Counted from the stretch's first letter, positions 27,435 to 38,822 are shown. The stretch is DNA of 58,282 nt from Lysinibacillus fusiformis (GCA_030027265.1 JASENG010000019.1:1-58282); one strand, 5' to 3'. Program-made: numbers and translations. The notes: generated by a model not told the origin, from the letters alone.

Positions 27435-28673
27435 TTGAAACTTCATGATGGAACTTTATATTGGCCAACGACACTTACGACAAAATTCAGTGTGAAATCT
27501 CCAAAACAAGTAAAGAAACAATACGATGCGATTGTAATCGGAGGCGGGATGTCAGGCTGTTTAATGGCTTACAAACTTATCAAGCAAGGACTTACTGTCG
27601 CTATTATAGAGAAACGAGAGTTTGGACAAGGCAGTACTGCAGCAAATACTGGTTTACTCCAGTATTCAAACGATATTATGCTTTCAGAGCTTATTCAGCA
27701 AATTGGGAAAAAGGAAGCAATCCGGTTCTATCAATTATGCTATGAAGCATTGAATGATATTGAAAAAATAGCAAATGAGTTGCCTGAAGAGGTAGATTTC
27801 GTGCGCAGACCAAGCATCTATTATGCTAGCGATGACAAAGACGTAAATAAGCTGCGTACCGAATACGAAACCTTATATATGAACAATCTCCCTTGCGAAT
27901 TTTGGGATGAGGCGACCTTATCCTTCTATATGCCTTTTAAAAAACCTGCTGCAATCGTTACTTTTCAAGATGCAGAAATAAACCCATTAAAGTTCATCAC
28001 CAGTTTAATGAACTATTTACAAGATCAAGGGGTTAACTTTTTTGAAAATACAGAAGTTATAAAAACATCCTATGAAAATCAACTGGTTCATCTCCAGACA
28101 ACAACACATTTATTCCGAGCCAAGGATGTAGTATACACAATTGGCTACGAGAAAAATCAAAATACAAAGAAAGAAGATACAGTATTCAACCGGTCATATG
28201 TTATGGTTACAAAACCTATCCAATCCGATACGCATTGGCATGATAAAGCAATGATTTGGGAAACAAAAAGACCCTATTTATATCTTCGTACGACAGCTGA
28301 AGGAGCCATTATGATAGGAGGAATGGATGAAAACATATCACAGGCTCAGGTAGATGAGACTGTCCTTGAAAAATGTGCGGAAAAGCTATTAAAGCAAACT
28401 AAGTCATTATTCCCTCATTTAGAAATCGAAGTGGATTGCTGCTATGCTGCAACCTTTGCAGAATCGAAAGATCAATTGCCATTTATCGGTGCACATCCAA
28501 CAAAACCGCATCATTATTATCTGCTCGGCTACGGTGGAAATGGTACGGTGTACAGTGCACTTGGTTCAAAAATTATCAGTGATTTAATTGTGGGAAGAGA
28601 AAATAACGATGCCCATATTGTCTCTCCCAAAAGAAAGGACACAGACAAGCATTTATTCTCTTCTACAGCCTAA
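27435..28673 (+). CDS. FAD-dependent oxidoreductase (DAO/glycine oxidase-like)
   Basis: A 412-residue flavoprotein of the D-amino-acid oxidase fold. The FAD dinucleotide motif is VIGGGMSGCLMAYKLIKQG (about residues 35-53), followed by the IIEKREFGQGSTAANTGLLQ loop. Near the C-terminus, PFIGAHP and YLLGYGGNGTVYSALGSKII form the second FAD contact. It probably oxidises an amine or amino acid substrate, unidentified. The N-terminal 25 residues (LYWPTTL) precede the Rossmann fold, as in a Bacillus subgroup. The start is TTG, nine bases after AAGGAG. It is not part of the B. subtilis yktB-yktA neighbourhood, so it was inserted in this lineage. Confidence 0.88.
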   Translation: MKLHDGTLYWPTTLTTKFSVKSPKQVKKQYDAIVIGGGMSGCLMAYKLIKQGLTVAIIEKREFGQGSTAANTGLLQYSNDIMLSELIQQIGKKEAIRFYQLCYEALNDIEKIANELPEEVDFVRRPSIYYASDDKDVNKLRTEYETLYMNNLPCEFWDEATLSFYMPFKKPAAIVTFQDAEINPLKFITSLMNYLQDQGVNFFENTEVIKTSYENQLVHLQTTTHLFRAKDVVYTIGYEKNQNTKKEDTVFNRSYVMVTKPIQSDTHWHDKAMIWETKRPYLYLRTTAEGAIMIGGMDENISQAQVDETVLEKCAEKLLKQTKSLFPHLEIEVDCCYAATFAESKDQLPFIGAHPTKPHHYYLLGYGGNGTVYSALGSKIISDLIVGRENNDAHIVSPKRKDTDKHLFSSTA

Positions 28674-28716
28674 AACTTAGGTGGAAACGCATTCTTGCGC
28701 ATAATTTCTAACTAAA

Positions 28717-28770
28717 AAGAGGGTGGCTACAAAAGAACGCCTATTTGCCGTTCAATTGAAGCACCCTCTT
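28717..28770. terminator. Bidirectional terminator between the FAD oxidoreductase and yktA
   Basis: AAGAGGGTG and CACCCTCTT arms enclose a second GAACG/CGTTC stem. A run of A precedes the structure and T-rich DNA follows, and the two genes converge here. Confidence 0.75.
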
Positions 28771-28775
28771 GTCAT

Positions 28776-29045
28776 TTACATTTTTATGATTTTTCCATCT
28801 TCTTGTTCTTTTGTTAATTTCACTACCCTGTAGCTTACATAGCCGCTCGCCTCTTCAAACTCGCGAAAAACTGTTTTTTCCTCAGACTGGGAAGGCACGA
28901 TTTCTTTAAATCGACGATATCTGGCTAGCATATCCTCTCTTTTGATTCCTTTTTCATAGGCTTGTTCCACGCCTTCAAAAAAGCGAACGACATCAATAAT
29001 TTCGGTTGTTGACCAATCTGGTGAAAATGGATATGAGTATTCCAT
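28776..29045 (-). CDS. yktA: UPF0223 family protein YktA
   Basis: An 89-residue protein that matches UPF0223: [32 protein letters not shown], then a basic linker and a [11 protein letters not shown] end. Function unknown. It starts 22 bp downstream of the nitronate monooxygenase-like gene on the same strand and is probably co-transcribed with it. In B. subtilis yktA adjoins yktB and speA, as it nearly does here. Confidence 0.92.
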   Translation of the reverse strand: MEYSYPFSPDWSTTEIIDVVRFFEGVEQAYEKGIKREDMLARYRRFKEIVPSQSEEKTVFREFEEASGYVSYRVVKLTKEQEDGKIIKM

Positions 29046-29067
29046 AGAAAGACCCTACTTTCTTTTT

Positions 29068-30027
29068 TTAGTGACCCCATTTTACTCTGATTTCTTCTGC
29101 TTGTGCAACCATTCGGCTAATTAACTCCTGTACTGTCGGCACATCTTTGATCATGCCAGTTATTTGTCCCGCCCAGCCAAAACCGCTTTCTTTTTCGCCA
29201 TCGTAAATAAATCGTTTATTTGCCTTGCCGCCGATATATTCTTTTAATGCTTCATAAGTAGGTGAAACATTTTCAATTTCCAATATTTTTTCCGTGAACT
29301 CATTTTTCAAGGCTCGTGCCGGGGCACCAATGGACCGTTTAATAATAGTAGTATCCGACTCTGTACTATTTATTATGCTATTTATATACTCCGGAGAAGC
29401 ATGAACGCATTCCTTTGTTGCAATAAATCTGGTGCCCATTTCAATTCCTTCTGCCCCTAAAGCATGGGCTGCCATCCACCCGCGGCCATCTCCAATACCC
29501 CCGGAAGCGATGACAGGGATTGAAACGCTATCAGCCACTTGCGGAACTAACACCATAGTACCGACATCATCCCGTCCCAAATGGCCTCCGCCTTCTTGGC
29601 CAACTACCATCACAGCATCGGCACCTAGTTGTTCAGCCTTCTGCGCCTGTCTTCTCGCTGCAACTAATACTAGTTTTTTTATATCTGTTCCTTTTAATAA
29701 ATCAAAAATAGGCGCTGGATTTCCGCCGGTCATTGAAATAACAGGCACATTTTCTTCAACTGCAACCCTAACCATCTCTTCATATCCTTTACCGTGGACG
29801 CCAATCGCAAAATTGACGCCAAAGGGCCGATCTGTTTTTTCCCGAACTTTATGTATTTCCTGTCTTAAAAGCTCTGGAGACTTTAAACTCATCGCCGTGA
29901 TTTGCCCCAACCCGCCGGCATTTGATACGGCTGCAGCTAAATCAGAGTAGGCTAAATAAGCTAGTCCTCCCTGTATAATCGGATATTTTATTCCTAGTAA
30001 ACTTGAAATTCTTGTATCCCAATTCAC
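29068..30027 (-). CDS. Nitronate monooxygenase / FabK-like flavoprotein
   Basis: A 319-residue FMN enzyme with a TIM-barrel fold. Seen: KYPIIQGGLAYLAYSDLAAAVSNAGGLG at the N-terminus, GADAVMVVGQEGGGHLGR with the catalytic-type His loop, IPVIASGGIGDGRG, and GAEGIEMGTRF for FMN phosphate binding. Family members are nitronate monooxygenases or enoyl-ACP reductase II (FabK); sequence alone does not separate them here, and an oxygenase role is more likely outside a fatty-acid cluster. The start is GTG 30027, eight bases after GGGGG. It is first in a two-gene unit with yktA and divergent from speA. Confidence 0.88.
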   Translation of the reverse strand: MNWDTRISSLLGIKYPIIQGGLAYLAYSDLAAAVSNAGGLGQITAMSLKSPELLRQEIHKVREKTDRPFGVNFAIGVHGKGYEEMVRVAVEENVPVISMTGGNPAPIFDLLKGTDIKKLVLVAARRQAQKAEQLGADAVMVVGQEGGGHLGRDDVGTMVLVPQVADSVSIPVIASGGIGDGRGWMAAHALGAEGIEMGTRFIATKECVHASPEYINSIINSTESDTTIIKRSIGAPARALKNEFTEKILEIENVSPTYEALKEYIGGKANKRFIYDGEKESGFGWAGQITGMIKDVPTVQELISRMVAQAEEIRVKWGH

Positions 30028-30170
30028 TTCTTCATCCCCCTTTTATGAATCTTTCCCTAAATACTTCGCTTTACTAGAAAAAAATCCTTTTATTTTTGTA
30101 GTCATAAGGTGCAATAGATGCTATAATTCTTTTTGTTTTCAAAAATATATAAAGTGAGGTGGTACCTGCG

Positions 30171-31640
30171 TTGTCACAGTTAGAGACTCCATTGTTCGAC
30201 GTATTACTCAAACATCGAAATAGACATCCAATACAATTCCATATTCCCGGACATAAAAAAGGTCAAGGAATGGACCCAGCTTTTCGTGAGTTCGTCGGCG
30301 ACAACGTTTTATCAATTGATTTAATCAATATTGCTCCACTAGATGACTTACATTCACCAAAAGGCGCGATTAAAGAAGCACAAAACTTAGCAGCTGAAGC
30401 CTTTGGTGCTGATCATACATTCTTTTCCGTTCAAGGTACTAGTGGCGCCATCATGACGATGATTTTATCCGTCGTCGGTCCAGGTGATAAAATATTGGTA
30501 CCACGGAATGTTCATAAATCAACAATGTCTGCAATTGTTTTATCTGGTGCCATTCCTATTTTTATCCACCCAGAGGTTGATGAAGAATATGGAATTGCTC
30601 ATGGTATTTCTGCAGAATCTGTCGAAAAAGCATTAAAAACATATCCAGATGCAAAAGCAATGCTCGTAATTAACCCTACTTATTTTGGGTTTGCAACCGA
30701 TTTAAAACGTATTGTTGATATTGTCCATTCTCATAACATCCCTGTAATTGTAGATGAAGCTCATGGTGTACACATTAAATTCCATGACGAATTGCCTCTC
30801 TCTGCGATGCAAGCAGGTGCAGATATGGCTGCAACAAGTGTTCATAAACTCGGAGGATCACTAACAGGCAGTTCCGTTCTAAACGTTCGAGAAGGTATGG
30901 TCACTGTCAACAGAGTTCAATCTGTACTTTCGATGTTAACGACAACTTCAACTTCATATCCGCTTCTTGCTTCTTTAGATTGTGCTAGACGTCAATTAGC
31001 GGTTCATGGATATGATTTAATCGATGATGCAATTCGTCTTGCGAAGGATGCAAGAAAACGCATTAATAAAATTCCCCATTTAAAAGTAGCAGGAAGAGAA
31101 ATTCTTCACTCATCTGCAACATATGATATGGATCCTACAAAAATCCTTATTAGTGTAAAAGATTTAGGAATTACAGGTCATCAGGCTGAAGAATGGTTAC
31201 GCCATAATGCCAATATCGAAGTCGAATTATCTGACCTTTACAATATCCTTTGTCTGATTACATTGGGAGATACGAAAAAAGAAATCAACTTACTCGTAAA
31301 TGCATTGCAAAGAATGTCGCAAACTTTCGAATCAGAGGCAACACAAAAAGAAACGATTGTTAACGTCCCGGATATTCCAGCGTTAGCGATGACTCCTCGA
31401 GATGCATTTTACGCCAGTACAGAAGTCATGCCTATAGAGAAATCTGTCGGGTATATTTGCGCAGAATTCATCATGGTTTATCCTCCGGGGATCCCAATTT
31501 TCATTCCCGGGGAAATAATTACCGAGGATAATATCGAGTATATTAAGATGAATATTGAAGCTGGCTTACCTGTTCAAGGGCCAGAAGATTTATCACTTAA
31601 AACAATTCGCGTAATTAAAGAGCGCATGCCAATTATTTAA
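30171..31640 (+). CDS. speA: Arginine decarboxylase SpeA (Orn/Lys/Arg decarboxylase family)
   Basis: A 489-residue PLP enzyme of fold type I that makes agmatine from arginine, the first step of polyamine synthesis in Bacillus. Seen: FHIPGHKKGQGMDP at the start, FSVQGTSGAIMTM, VDEAHGVHIKFH with the PLP-contacting Asp and His, SVHKLGGSLTGSS with the Schiff-base lysine, and the C-terminal YPPGIPIFIPGE motif. The N-terminal MSQLETPLFDVLLKHRNRHP fits B. subtilis SpeA when translation starts at TTG 30171, nine bases after GAGGTGG. The GTG at 30159 overlaps that site. A lysine-specific member cannot be fully excluded. The same window encodes polyamine import (pot operon). Confidence 0.92.
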   Translation: MSQLETPLFDVLLKHRNRHPIQFHIPGHKKGQGMDPAFREFVGDNVLSIDLINIAPLDDLHSPKGAIKEAQNLAAEAFGADHTFFSVQGTSGAIMTMILSVVGPGDKILVPRNVHKSTMSAIVLSGAIPIFIHPEVDEEYGIAHGISAESVEKALKTYPDAKAMLVINPTYFGFATDLKRIVDIVHSHNIPVIVDEAHGVHIKFHDELPLSAMQAGADMAATSVHKLGGSLTGSSVLNVREGMVTVNRVQSVLSMLTTTSTSYPLLASLDCARRQLAVHGYDLIDDAIRLAKDARKRINKIPHLKVAGREILHSSATYDMDPTKILISVKDLGITGHQAEEWLRHNANIEVELSDLYNILCLITLGDTKKEINLLVNALQRMSQTFESEATQKETIVNVPDIPALAMTPRDAFYASTEVMPIEKSVGYICAEFIMVYPPGIPIFIPGEIITEDNIEYIKMNIEAGLPVQGPEDLSLKTIRVIKERMPII

Positions 31641-31661
31641 AAGCATATATTTTTATTAGAA

Positions 31662-31702
31662 AACAAGGCTAATCGCAATTGTTATCAGCGATTAGCCTTG
31701 TT
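31662..31702 (+). terminator. Terminator of speA
   Basis: Fifteen-bp perfect arms AACAAGGCTAATCGC and GCGATTAGCCTTGTT with an 11-nt loop and a TTTT tail. The inner 10 bp of each arm recur at 16824-16849 in the ftsW leader. Confidence 0.85.
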
Positions 31703-31749
31703 TTCATCAATAGAGAAAATAAAGCATAAAACTTTCTTTTCCGTCAATA

Positions 31750-31794
31750 AAAACCACGATTCTCCGCTCTTATTTTGCGGAAGAATGTGGTTTT
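31750..31794 (-). terminator. Terminator of lrgAB
   Basis: AAAACCAC pairs with GTGGTTTT around an imperfect inner stem (ATTCT-CCGC with GCGG-AGAAT). On the minus strand the T run follows. It lies 37 bp after the lrgB stop. Confidence 0.65.
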
Positions 31795-31830
31795 TCTTAT
31801 TTATCTACCAGGTTTTGACAGGATTCTCGA

Positions 31831-32508
31831 TTAGATGAAAAGGAATACAAAAATTGGACAAATAACGGCACCGATTACAGCACTTAACCCCATCGATAAA
31901 GAGCCAATCGACAAATCTTCTTCCCCATAATCCTTTAATTTAGTAATCCCAACACCGTGACTGGCACTTCCCATCGATATTCCTCGACCAATCGACGAAG
32001 TAACTTTCGAATATTTATAAACAGCTGGGCCAAATAATGCTCCTGTAAAGCCCGCAATCATAACAAAGACAGCCGTTAGAGGAGCAATCCCCCCAATCGT
32101 TTCACTTACCTGCATGGCTACAGGCGTTGTAAGTGATTTTGGCAGGGATGTTAAAATTAGGTCAGTATCCATCCTCATTAATTTCAACATGGCAAAGACA
32201 CTAATTAGCCCACTGATCATCGCTATAAAAATACCCGATAGTATCGTAAATTTAAATTTCATTATTAACTTTCTTTGATTATATAAAGGATATGCTAAAG
32301 CAACTACAGCCGGTCCCAATAATTGTTGGATATATTTTCCACCTTCCATATAATCCGAAAAAGGAATATGGAATACTAATAACGCAGCGACCAATATAAT
32401 AGTTGTCGTTAATATTGGCAATAAAATCGGATATGGATACTTCTTATGAAGTTTATACATCAATATAAATATCACAACTGTACTAACGCTGAAGATGATT
32501 GCCTTCAA
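31831..32508 (-). CDS. lrgB: LrgB/CidB family membrane protein
   Basis: A 225-residue protein with six to eight membrane helices that matches LrgB: GPAVVALAYPLYNQRKLI, LPKSLTTPVAMQVSETIGGI (the family signature) and GSASHGVGITKLKDYGEEDLSIGSLSMG. LrgAB/CidAB proteins modulate murein hydrolase activity; newer work also gives some of them pyruvate uptake or release roles. I start it at TTG 32508, nine bases after GGAGG, which overlaps lrgA by 26 bp; the frame to 32631 is entirely inside lrgA and not conserved. Whether this pair is the Lrg or Cid type cannot be told from sequence. Confidence 0.88.
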   Translation of the reverse strand: MKAIIFSVSTVVIFILMYKLHKKYPYPILLPILTTTIILVAALLVFHIPFSDYMEGGKYIQQLLGPAVVALAYPLYNQRKLIMKFKFTILSGIFIAMISGLISVFAMLKLMRMDTDLILTSLPKSLTTPVAMQVSETIGGIAPLTAVFVMIAGFTGALFGPAVYKYSKVTSSIGRGISMGSASHGVGITKLKDYGEEDLSIGSLSMGLSAVIGAVICPIFVFLFI

Positions 32509-33124
32509 GTACCTCACCCTCCTTTGCTTCCACTTTTTGTTGATGTTCTTCTTTTTCCAACGAAATTGGCGCTTGTATATTTTCCAAGAAAAGCCGTTCC
32601 GATCGATCTGATGCAGGCCGCTCCTTTTCATTTAAGAAAATAGATTCTTCACGATCCAGTGACAGCCCTTCCGCTTCTCCAAAAGAATCGCGTTCATTTC
32701 CCACGGCTGCCTTTAGCTCATTCTTCTCTATCAGCTCTAATTCTTTTTTCTCGATAATTTCACTAAATTTGCTCGAGATTAAGATGGCAAATAACGTACT
32801 CACGAAAACTGTCCCTAGAAGGAGTACTCCTTCAATCGATAATAATTCAGGATAATCAATGATTCCTACAATCGCAGGAATGAAAAACAAGGTCATAAAT
32901 GCAATTAAAAACCCTGCACCTTCCCGAATATAGTCAACTTTTACCCAATTCATTTTTAGACAGAAGGCTAATAGTACTAAACCTAAAATACTAGCTGGTA
33001 GAGGCAGTCCAGTTATTTCGACAATAAAAACCCCGATATAATAAAAAATATAAAGTATGAGAATTTGAGCTATAATTCTAATAATTCTCATCAGGGTATC
33101 CGCAAGTCTGAAACTTACTTTCAT
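32483..33124 (-). CDS. lrgA: LrgA/CidA family holin-like protein with long charged C-terminal tail
   Basis: Residues 1-120 form a normal LrgA/CidA domain with four membrane helices (ILILYIFYYIGVFIVEITGLPLPASILGLVLLAF, REGAGFLIAFMTLFFIPAIVGII). Residues 121-213 are an extra tail of about 93 residues, rich in Glu, Lys, Ser and Leu, with no hydrophobic segment. Family members usually end near 120-145 residues. The tail is open across a region that also contains the ribosome site and start of lrgB, and the two genes overlap by 26 bp. The start is ATG 33124 with GGGGG seven bases upstream. The tail could be cytoplasmic and regulatory (inference). Confidence 0.85.
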   Translation of the reverse strand: MKVSFRLADTLMRIIRIIAQILILYIFYYIGVFIVEITGLPLPASILGLVLLAFCLKMNWVKVDYIREGAGFLIAFMTLFFIPAIVGIIDYPELLSIEGVLLLGTVFVSTLFAILISSKFSEIIEKKELELIEKNELKAAVGNERDSFGEAEGLSLDREESIFLNEKERPASDRSERLFLENIQAPISLEKEEHQQKVEAKEGEVLEGNHLQR

Positions 33125-33296
33125 ATCCAGTCCCCCCTATTTATCGTAATTTTACGCCTATTCAAAACAACTGTCTACGTATCTATTAAAAAATAGTAAG
33201 AGTTTCATAGGTATTTTTCAGTGATTGTATATTGTGGATATGGATATGGATGCGAAAAAGGGGTAGGTTGTATGATTTGAAGTTTGTTTTTGGACG

Positions 33297-33389
33297 GGGG
33301 GTACTTTTACGAGGAGTTTTACCACTTTCATGAGCGATTTCCTCCTCCTTGCGTGCGGTTTTAATCACTTTACGAGCGGAGGTACTTTT
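33297..33389. repeat. Two-copy imperfect 42-bp repeat between lrgA and pdhD
   Basis: Two related units (33311-33336 and 33350-33378) share GTTTTA-CACTTT-GAGCG with 42 bp between their ends. GGTACTTTTA flanks the block at both sides. The minus strand reads open through both units (KTARKEEEIAHESGKT), but without a credible start, so I treat it as a repeat and not a gene. The rest of 33125-33457 holds the lrgA upstream DNA and nothing else I can name. Confidence 0.45.
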
Positions 33390-33457
33390 AAAGCTGTAGA
33401 AGGCCCCTCTCCTTATCGCCCGCTAGATTCCTCCATCCATAACTTCTTCATACAAAA

Positions 33458-33487
33458 AAGACCCCTGTACAAAAGTACAAGGGCCTT
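33458..33487 (-). terminator. Terminator of the pdh operon
   Basis: On the minus strand AAGGCCCTTGTAC and GTACAGGGGTCTT pair imperfectly on an AAAA-type loop (TTTT on the minus strand) and are followed by TTTTTT, 13 bp after the pdhD stop. Confidence 0.8.
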
Positions 33488-33500
33488 ACAAGGAACTGTC

Positions 33501-34913
33501 TTATTTAGAAATGATATGGATTGGGTTGCCTAGTAATACTTCAGCAGTTTCCATTGTAATTTCACCTAATGTTGGGTGAGGGTGGATTGTTAAAGCTACG
33601 TCTTCTGCAGTCATGCCGCCTTCGATAGCTAAGCAAAGCTCAGAGATCATGTCAGATGCACCAGCACCGATGATTTGAGCACCTACAAGCAAGCCGTCTT
33701 CTTTTCGAGCAACTAATTTCACAAAGCCTTCAGTTTGGTTTAATGCTAATGCACGACCGTTAGCAGCGAATGGGAATTTTGCAACATTCACTTCTAAACC
33801 TTCAGCTTTTGCTTGCTCTTCGTTATAGCCTACAGTAGCCATTTCTGGATCTGTGAAGCATACTGCTGGAATTGCTAAGTAGTCAACAATTGAATGTTCG
33901 CCAGCGATTGCTTCAGCAGCAACTTTACCTTCGTATGATGCTTTGTGAGCAAGTTGTGGACCATCTACGATATCACCGATTGCATAGATGTTAGGAACAC
34001 TTGTACGGCATTGTTTGTCAACCTTGATTAAACCGCGCTCTGCAAATTCAATACCGATTTGCTCTAAACCGATTTCATCCGTGTTTGGACGGCGACCTAC
34101 AGTTACTAATACATAGTCAGCTTCAACTTTTTTCTCTTCTCCGCCAACTTCATAAGTAACGATTACACCATTTTCGTTTTCTTCTACACCTTTAGCAGAT
34201 GCACCTACTTCGATTGTAACGCCTTTTTTCTTAAGACCTTTTTTCACGATTGCTGTCATTGCTTTTTCGAAGCCAGCTAAAATATCTTTACCGCCTTCGA
34301 TGATTGTTACTTCTGTACCGAAGTTTGCAAATGCAGAACCTAATTCAGTACCGATGTATCCACCGCCAATAACAACTAATTTTTTTGGTAATTCTTTTAA
34401 GTTAAGAGCACCCGTAGAGTTTAATACACGATCTGTATATTTGAAAGTTGGAATTTCAACAGGACGAGAACCAGTTGCTAAAATCGCGTTTTTGAATGTA
34501 TATGTTTGAGCAGAATCTCCGTTGATAATACGAACTGTATTCGCATCAGAGAAGTAAGCTTCACCTTTTACGATTTCTATATTATTGCCTTTTAAAAGAC
34601 CTTCCACACCGCCAGTTAATTTTTTCACAACGCTGTTTTTGAAGTTCTGTACTTTTTCAAAATCAAGTTTCACTTCAGAAGCGAATACGCCCATATCTTC
34701 TGAATGCTGCGCTTGTTCGAAACGGTGACCAACTGAAATTAACGCTTTTGAAGGAATGCATCCTACGTTAAGGCAAACGCCACCTACTACATCTTTTTCT
34801 ACAATTGTAACTTTCTGACCAGTTTGAGCTGCGCGAATTGCCGCTACATAACCACCAGGTCCAGCCCCTACTACTAAAGTGTCAATTTCGATTGCGAAAT
34901 CTCCTACTACCAT
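33501..34913 (-). CDS. pdhD: Dihydrolipoyl dehydrogenase (E3) PdhD
   Basis: A 470-residue flavoprotein that reoxidises dihydrolipoamide in the pyruvate dehydrogenase complex. Seen: the FAD motif [17 protein letters not shown], the redox disulfide in [15 protein letters not shown], the NAD motif [19 protein letters not shown], the FAD phosphate motif [16 protein letters not shown], and the C-terminal HPHPTLGE active-site His-Glu pair. It is the last gene of pdhABCD, 4 bp after pdhC. It may also serve other 2-oxoacid dehydrogenases. Confidence 0.98.
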   Translation of the reverse strand: MVVGDFAIEIDTLVVGAGPGGYVAAIRAAQTGQKVTIVEKDVVGGVCLNVGCIPSKALISVGHRFEQAQHSEDMGVFASEVKLDFEKVQNFKNSVVKKLTGGVEGLLKGNNIEIVKGEAYFSDANTVRIINGDSAQTYTFKNAILATGSRPVEIPTFKYTDRVLNSTGALNLKELPKKLVVIGGGYIGTELGSAFANFGTEVTIIEGGKDILAGFEKAMTAIVKKGLKKKGVTIEVGASAKGVEENENGVIVTYEVGGEEKKVEADYVLVTVGRRPNTDEIGLEQIGIEFAERGLIKVDKQCRTSVPNIYAIGDIVDGPQLAHKASYEGKVAAEAIAGEHSIVDYLAIPAVCFTDPEMATVGYNEEQAKAEGLEVNVAKFPFAANGRALALNQTEGFVKLVARKEDGLLVGAQIIGAGASDMISELCLAIEGGMTAEDVALTIHPHPTLGEITMETAEVLLGNPIHIISK

Positions 34914-34917
34914 TTTA

Positions 34918-36282
34918 TTACGCCTCCATTAATAAAAGTTCCGGGTCACTTAACAAACGTTTTAAATGATTTAAAGCATTTTGTGCTGTGGCTCCGTCGA
35001 TCATTCGATGATCAAAGCTCAATGATAATGCTAACACAGGTGCCCCTACAATTTCACCATTTTTTATCACTGGTTTCTCAGAAATTCTTCCGATTCCTAA
35101 AATTGCTACTTCAGGATGGTTAATTACTGGCGTAAACCATTGACCTCCAGCCGATCCGATATTCGTAATAGAACACGAACCGCCTTTCATTTCATTTGGC
35201 GATAGTTTAGCGTCACGAGCTTTTGTTGCCAATTCATTGATTTCAGCAGAAATAGTGAAAATAGATTTACGATCTGCATGCTTCACTACCGGTACTAATA
35301 ATCCTTTTTCAGTATCTGCTGCAATTCCTATATTATAGTAATGCTTTTGAATAATCTCGTTTGTTGCATCATCAAAGGAACGGTTGAATTCAGGATATTC
35401 ACGTAAAGTAGAAACTAAAGCTTTCACTACGTAAGGCAAGTATGTTAGTTTAATGCCTTTTTCGGAAGCTATATCCTTGAATTTTTTACGATGTGCTACT
35501 AATGCTGTTACATCTACTTCGTCCATCAACGTAACATGAGGTGCAGTTTGTTTCGAGTGAACCATTGCTTTTGCGATTGCTTTACGGATTGGAGAAATTT
35601 TCTCGCGAGTTTCCGGGAATTCGCCTTCAAAGCTCACAGGAACTGTTGTATTAACTGTTTCTTCAGTTGTACTTTCTTCAACCGGAGTCGCTTCAGTCAC
35701 AGCAGCATTTGTTTGAGCAGCTGTATTTCCGCCATTTAAGAAGTTTTCGATATCTTCTTTTAAGATACGTCCATTCTTTCCTGTTCCGCTTACTTGGTGA
35801 ATGTTAACGCCTTTTGATCTTGCATATTTACGAACAGATGGCATCGCGATAATACGTTTATTTTCTGATGCATCTGCAGATTTTCCTGATAGATCAACAG
35901 CTGGATCTTGTTTAGAATCGCCTTCGACCGGCGCTTTTTCAACAGCATCTCCATCTTCTGCTGTACCTTGAACTTGAGCACTGGTTGTAGAAGTCGTTTC
36001 TTCTTTATGGTGATCGTCGCCCTTGAATTGAAGATTTTCATATCCAAGTGCATTGATACGAATAATGACATCGCCTACAACTGCAACGGATCCTTCTTCA
36101 ACCAGAATTTCTTCAATCGTTCCTTCTACTGGGGAAGGCATTTCAACAACGGCTTTATCATTTTGAATCTCACAAAGTACATCATCTTCTTGAATTTTAT
36201 CGCCCGCTTTAACGAACCATTTTACGATTTCACCTTCATGTATACCTTCTCCAATATCAGGCATGCGGAATTCAAACGCCAT
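34918..36282 (-). CDS. pdhC: Dihydrolipoamide acetyltransferase (E2) PdhC
   Basis: A 454-residue core of the pyruvate dehydrogenase complex. Domain order: one lipoyl domain (residues 1-80, lipoyl Lys in [11 protein letters not shown]43), a Glu/Ala/Thr-rich linker, a peripheral subunit-binding domain ([34 protein letters not shown]), a second flexible linker, and the catalytic acetyltransferase domain ending in [13 protein letters not shown]. The start is ATG 36282 with AAAGGGTG six bases upstream; a TTG at 36306 lies before that site. It is followed directly by pdhD. Confidence 0.97.
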   Translation of the reverse strand: MAFEFRMPDIGEGIHEGEIVKWFVKAGDKIQEDDVLCEIQNDKAVVEMPSPVEGTIEEILVEEGSVAVVGDVIIRINALGYENLQFKGDDHHKEETTSTTSAQVQGTAEDGDAVEKAPVEGDSKQDPAVDLSGKSADASENKRIIAMPSVRKYARSKGVNIHQVSGTGKNGRILKEDIENFLNGGNTAAQTNAAVTEATPVEESTTEETVNTTVPVSFEGEFPETREKISPIRKAIAKAMVHSKQTAPHVTLMDEVDVTALVAHRKKFKDIASEKGIKLTYLPYVVKALVSTLREYPEFNRSFDDATNEIIQKHYYNIGIAADTEKGLLVPVVKHADRKSIFTISAEINELATKARDAKLSPNEMKGGSCSITNIGSAGGQWFTPVINHPEVAILGIGRISEKPVIKNGEIVGAPVLALSLSFDHRMIDGATAQNALNHLKRLLSDPELLLMEA

Positions 36283-36310
36283 ATTTTTCACCCTTTCTTT
36301 TGACAAATGA

Positions 36311-37288
36311 TTAGAATGTTAAAACTTTTTTAGCAGTTTCTAATATATCTTTATAGTTCGGTAACCAAATGTTTTCAGCTTGTGGGAATGGATAAATTGT
36401 ATCCGGTGCTGCCACACGCAAAACAGGTGCTTCCAAGCTTAAAATTGCACGTTCTGTAATTTCAGCTACAACGTTTGCAGCAATACCCGCTTGTTTTTGA
36501 GCTTCTTGAACAACAATTGCACGATTTGTTTTTTCAACGGACGCTAGTATTGTTTCAATATCTAATGGCTGAATCGTACGTAAGTCCACTACTTCAACTG
36601 AGTACCCTTCTTTTTCAAGTTCTTCAGCAGCTTTTAAGCTTTCGTGAATCATTAAACCATAAGCAAAGATCGATAAATCCTTTCCTTCACGTTTCACGTC
36701 TGCTTTTCCAAGCGGAATCGTGTAGGATTCTTCAGGCACTTCTTCTTTTACTGAACGGTATAATTTTAAATGCTCCAAGAAAATAACTGGATCATTATCT
36801 CTGATAGATGAAATTAATAAACCTTTTGCATCATATGGAGTAGAAGGAATAACTACTTTCAATCCTGGCTGCTGCGCCATTAAACCTTCTAAACTATCAG
36901 AGTGCATTTCAGGAGTATGAACGCCGCCACCGAATGGCGAACGAATTGTTACAGGCATATTGAATGTGTTTCCGGTACGGTAGCGGTAACGGGCTAATTG
37001 ACCGCTAATAGAGTCCATTACTTCGAAAACGAAACCGAAGAACTGAATTTCCGGAACTGGTCGGTATCCTGTTAATGATAAACCAACTGCTAAACCACCA
37101 ATACCAGATTCAGCAAGTGGTGTATCAAATACACGATCTACACCAAATTCACTTTGAAGGCCTTCAGTTGCACGGAAAACCCCACCGTTTACACCTACGT
37201 CTTCACCGAACACTAATACATTTTCATCATCTTTCAGTTCACAACGGAGTGCATCCGTAATTGCTTGAATCATTGTCATTTGTGCCAT
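36311..37288 (-). CDS. pdhB: Pyruvate dehydrogenase E1 beta subunit PdhB
   Basis: A 325-residue E1 beta subunit that pairs with PdhA for TPP-dependent decarboxylation of pyruvate. Seen: [57 protein letters not shown] and the C-terminal [16 protein letters not shown]. It lies 3 bp after pdhA and 28 bp before pdhC, in one operon. Confidence 0.97.
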   Translation of the reverse strand: MAQMTMIQAITDALRCELKDDENVLVFGEDVGVNGGVFRATEGLQSEFGVDRVFDTPLAESGIGGLAVGLSLTGYRPVPEIQFFGFVFEVMDSISGQLARYRYRTGNTFNMPVTIRSPFGGGVHTPEMHSDSLEGLMAQQPGLKVVIPSTPYDAKGLLISSIRDNDPVIFLEHLKLYRSVKEEVPEESYTIPLGKADVKREGKDLSIFAYGLMIHESLKAAEELEKEGYSVEVVDLRTIQPLDIETILASVEKTNRAIVVQEAQKQAGIAANVVAEITERAILSLEAPVLRVAAPDTIYPFPQAENIWLPNYKDILETAKKVLTF

Positions 37289-37291
37289 AGG

Positions 37292-38440
<1,149 letters not shown>

Positions 38441-38474
38441 TTAAAAAATATTAGTACAACATCTTGTTAGATTT

Positions 38475-38503
38475 AGTATATAAAAATAAATTCATTCGGT
38501 CAA
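38475..38503 (-). promoter_or_regulatory. Promoter of pdhABCD
   Basis: On the minus strand TTGACC, 17 bp, TATACT: an almost ideal sigma-A promoter about 70 bp upstream of the pdhA start. Elsewhere in the 485-bp interval 38405-38889 I see only AT-rich DNA and the def promoter. Confidence 0.75.
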
Positions 38504-38822
38504 TCATTGATTTTCGTTTATTTCGCACTTTTTTTCTCACTTGTCAACTCACCATTAATTATCCGCTGTTATATATTAATCTGTAAACTGTATTACAACA
38601 GAATTTGCCAGCACATGTAGTTATTAGTTTCCTCCAATAACTTTCCCGTTATAAGCATTTTTATTTGTATTCACATATACTATTACTGCTAAACTTTTGT
38701 ACAGCAAAAAAAAGCAACATATGATATTTTTTTTAGTAGACAAAATCAGTTACTTTGCCATTTTAGAAAGTATACAACTTTCATAAAAGAAAAACGTACA
38801 ATAAAGCTTACACCAATAATCG

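Noticed and set aside
33186..33368. 60-codon minus-strand frame upstream of lrgA
   Set aside because: It reads through the two-copy repeat and has no ribosome site.
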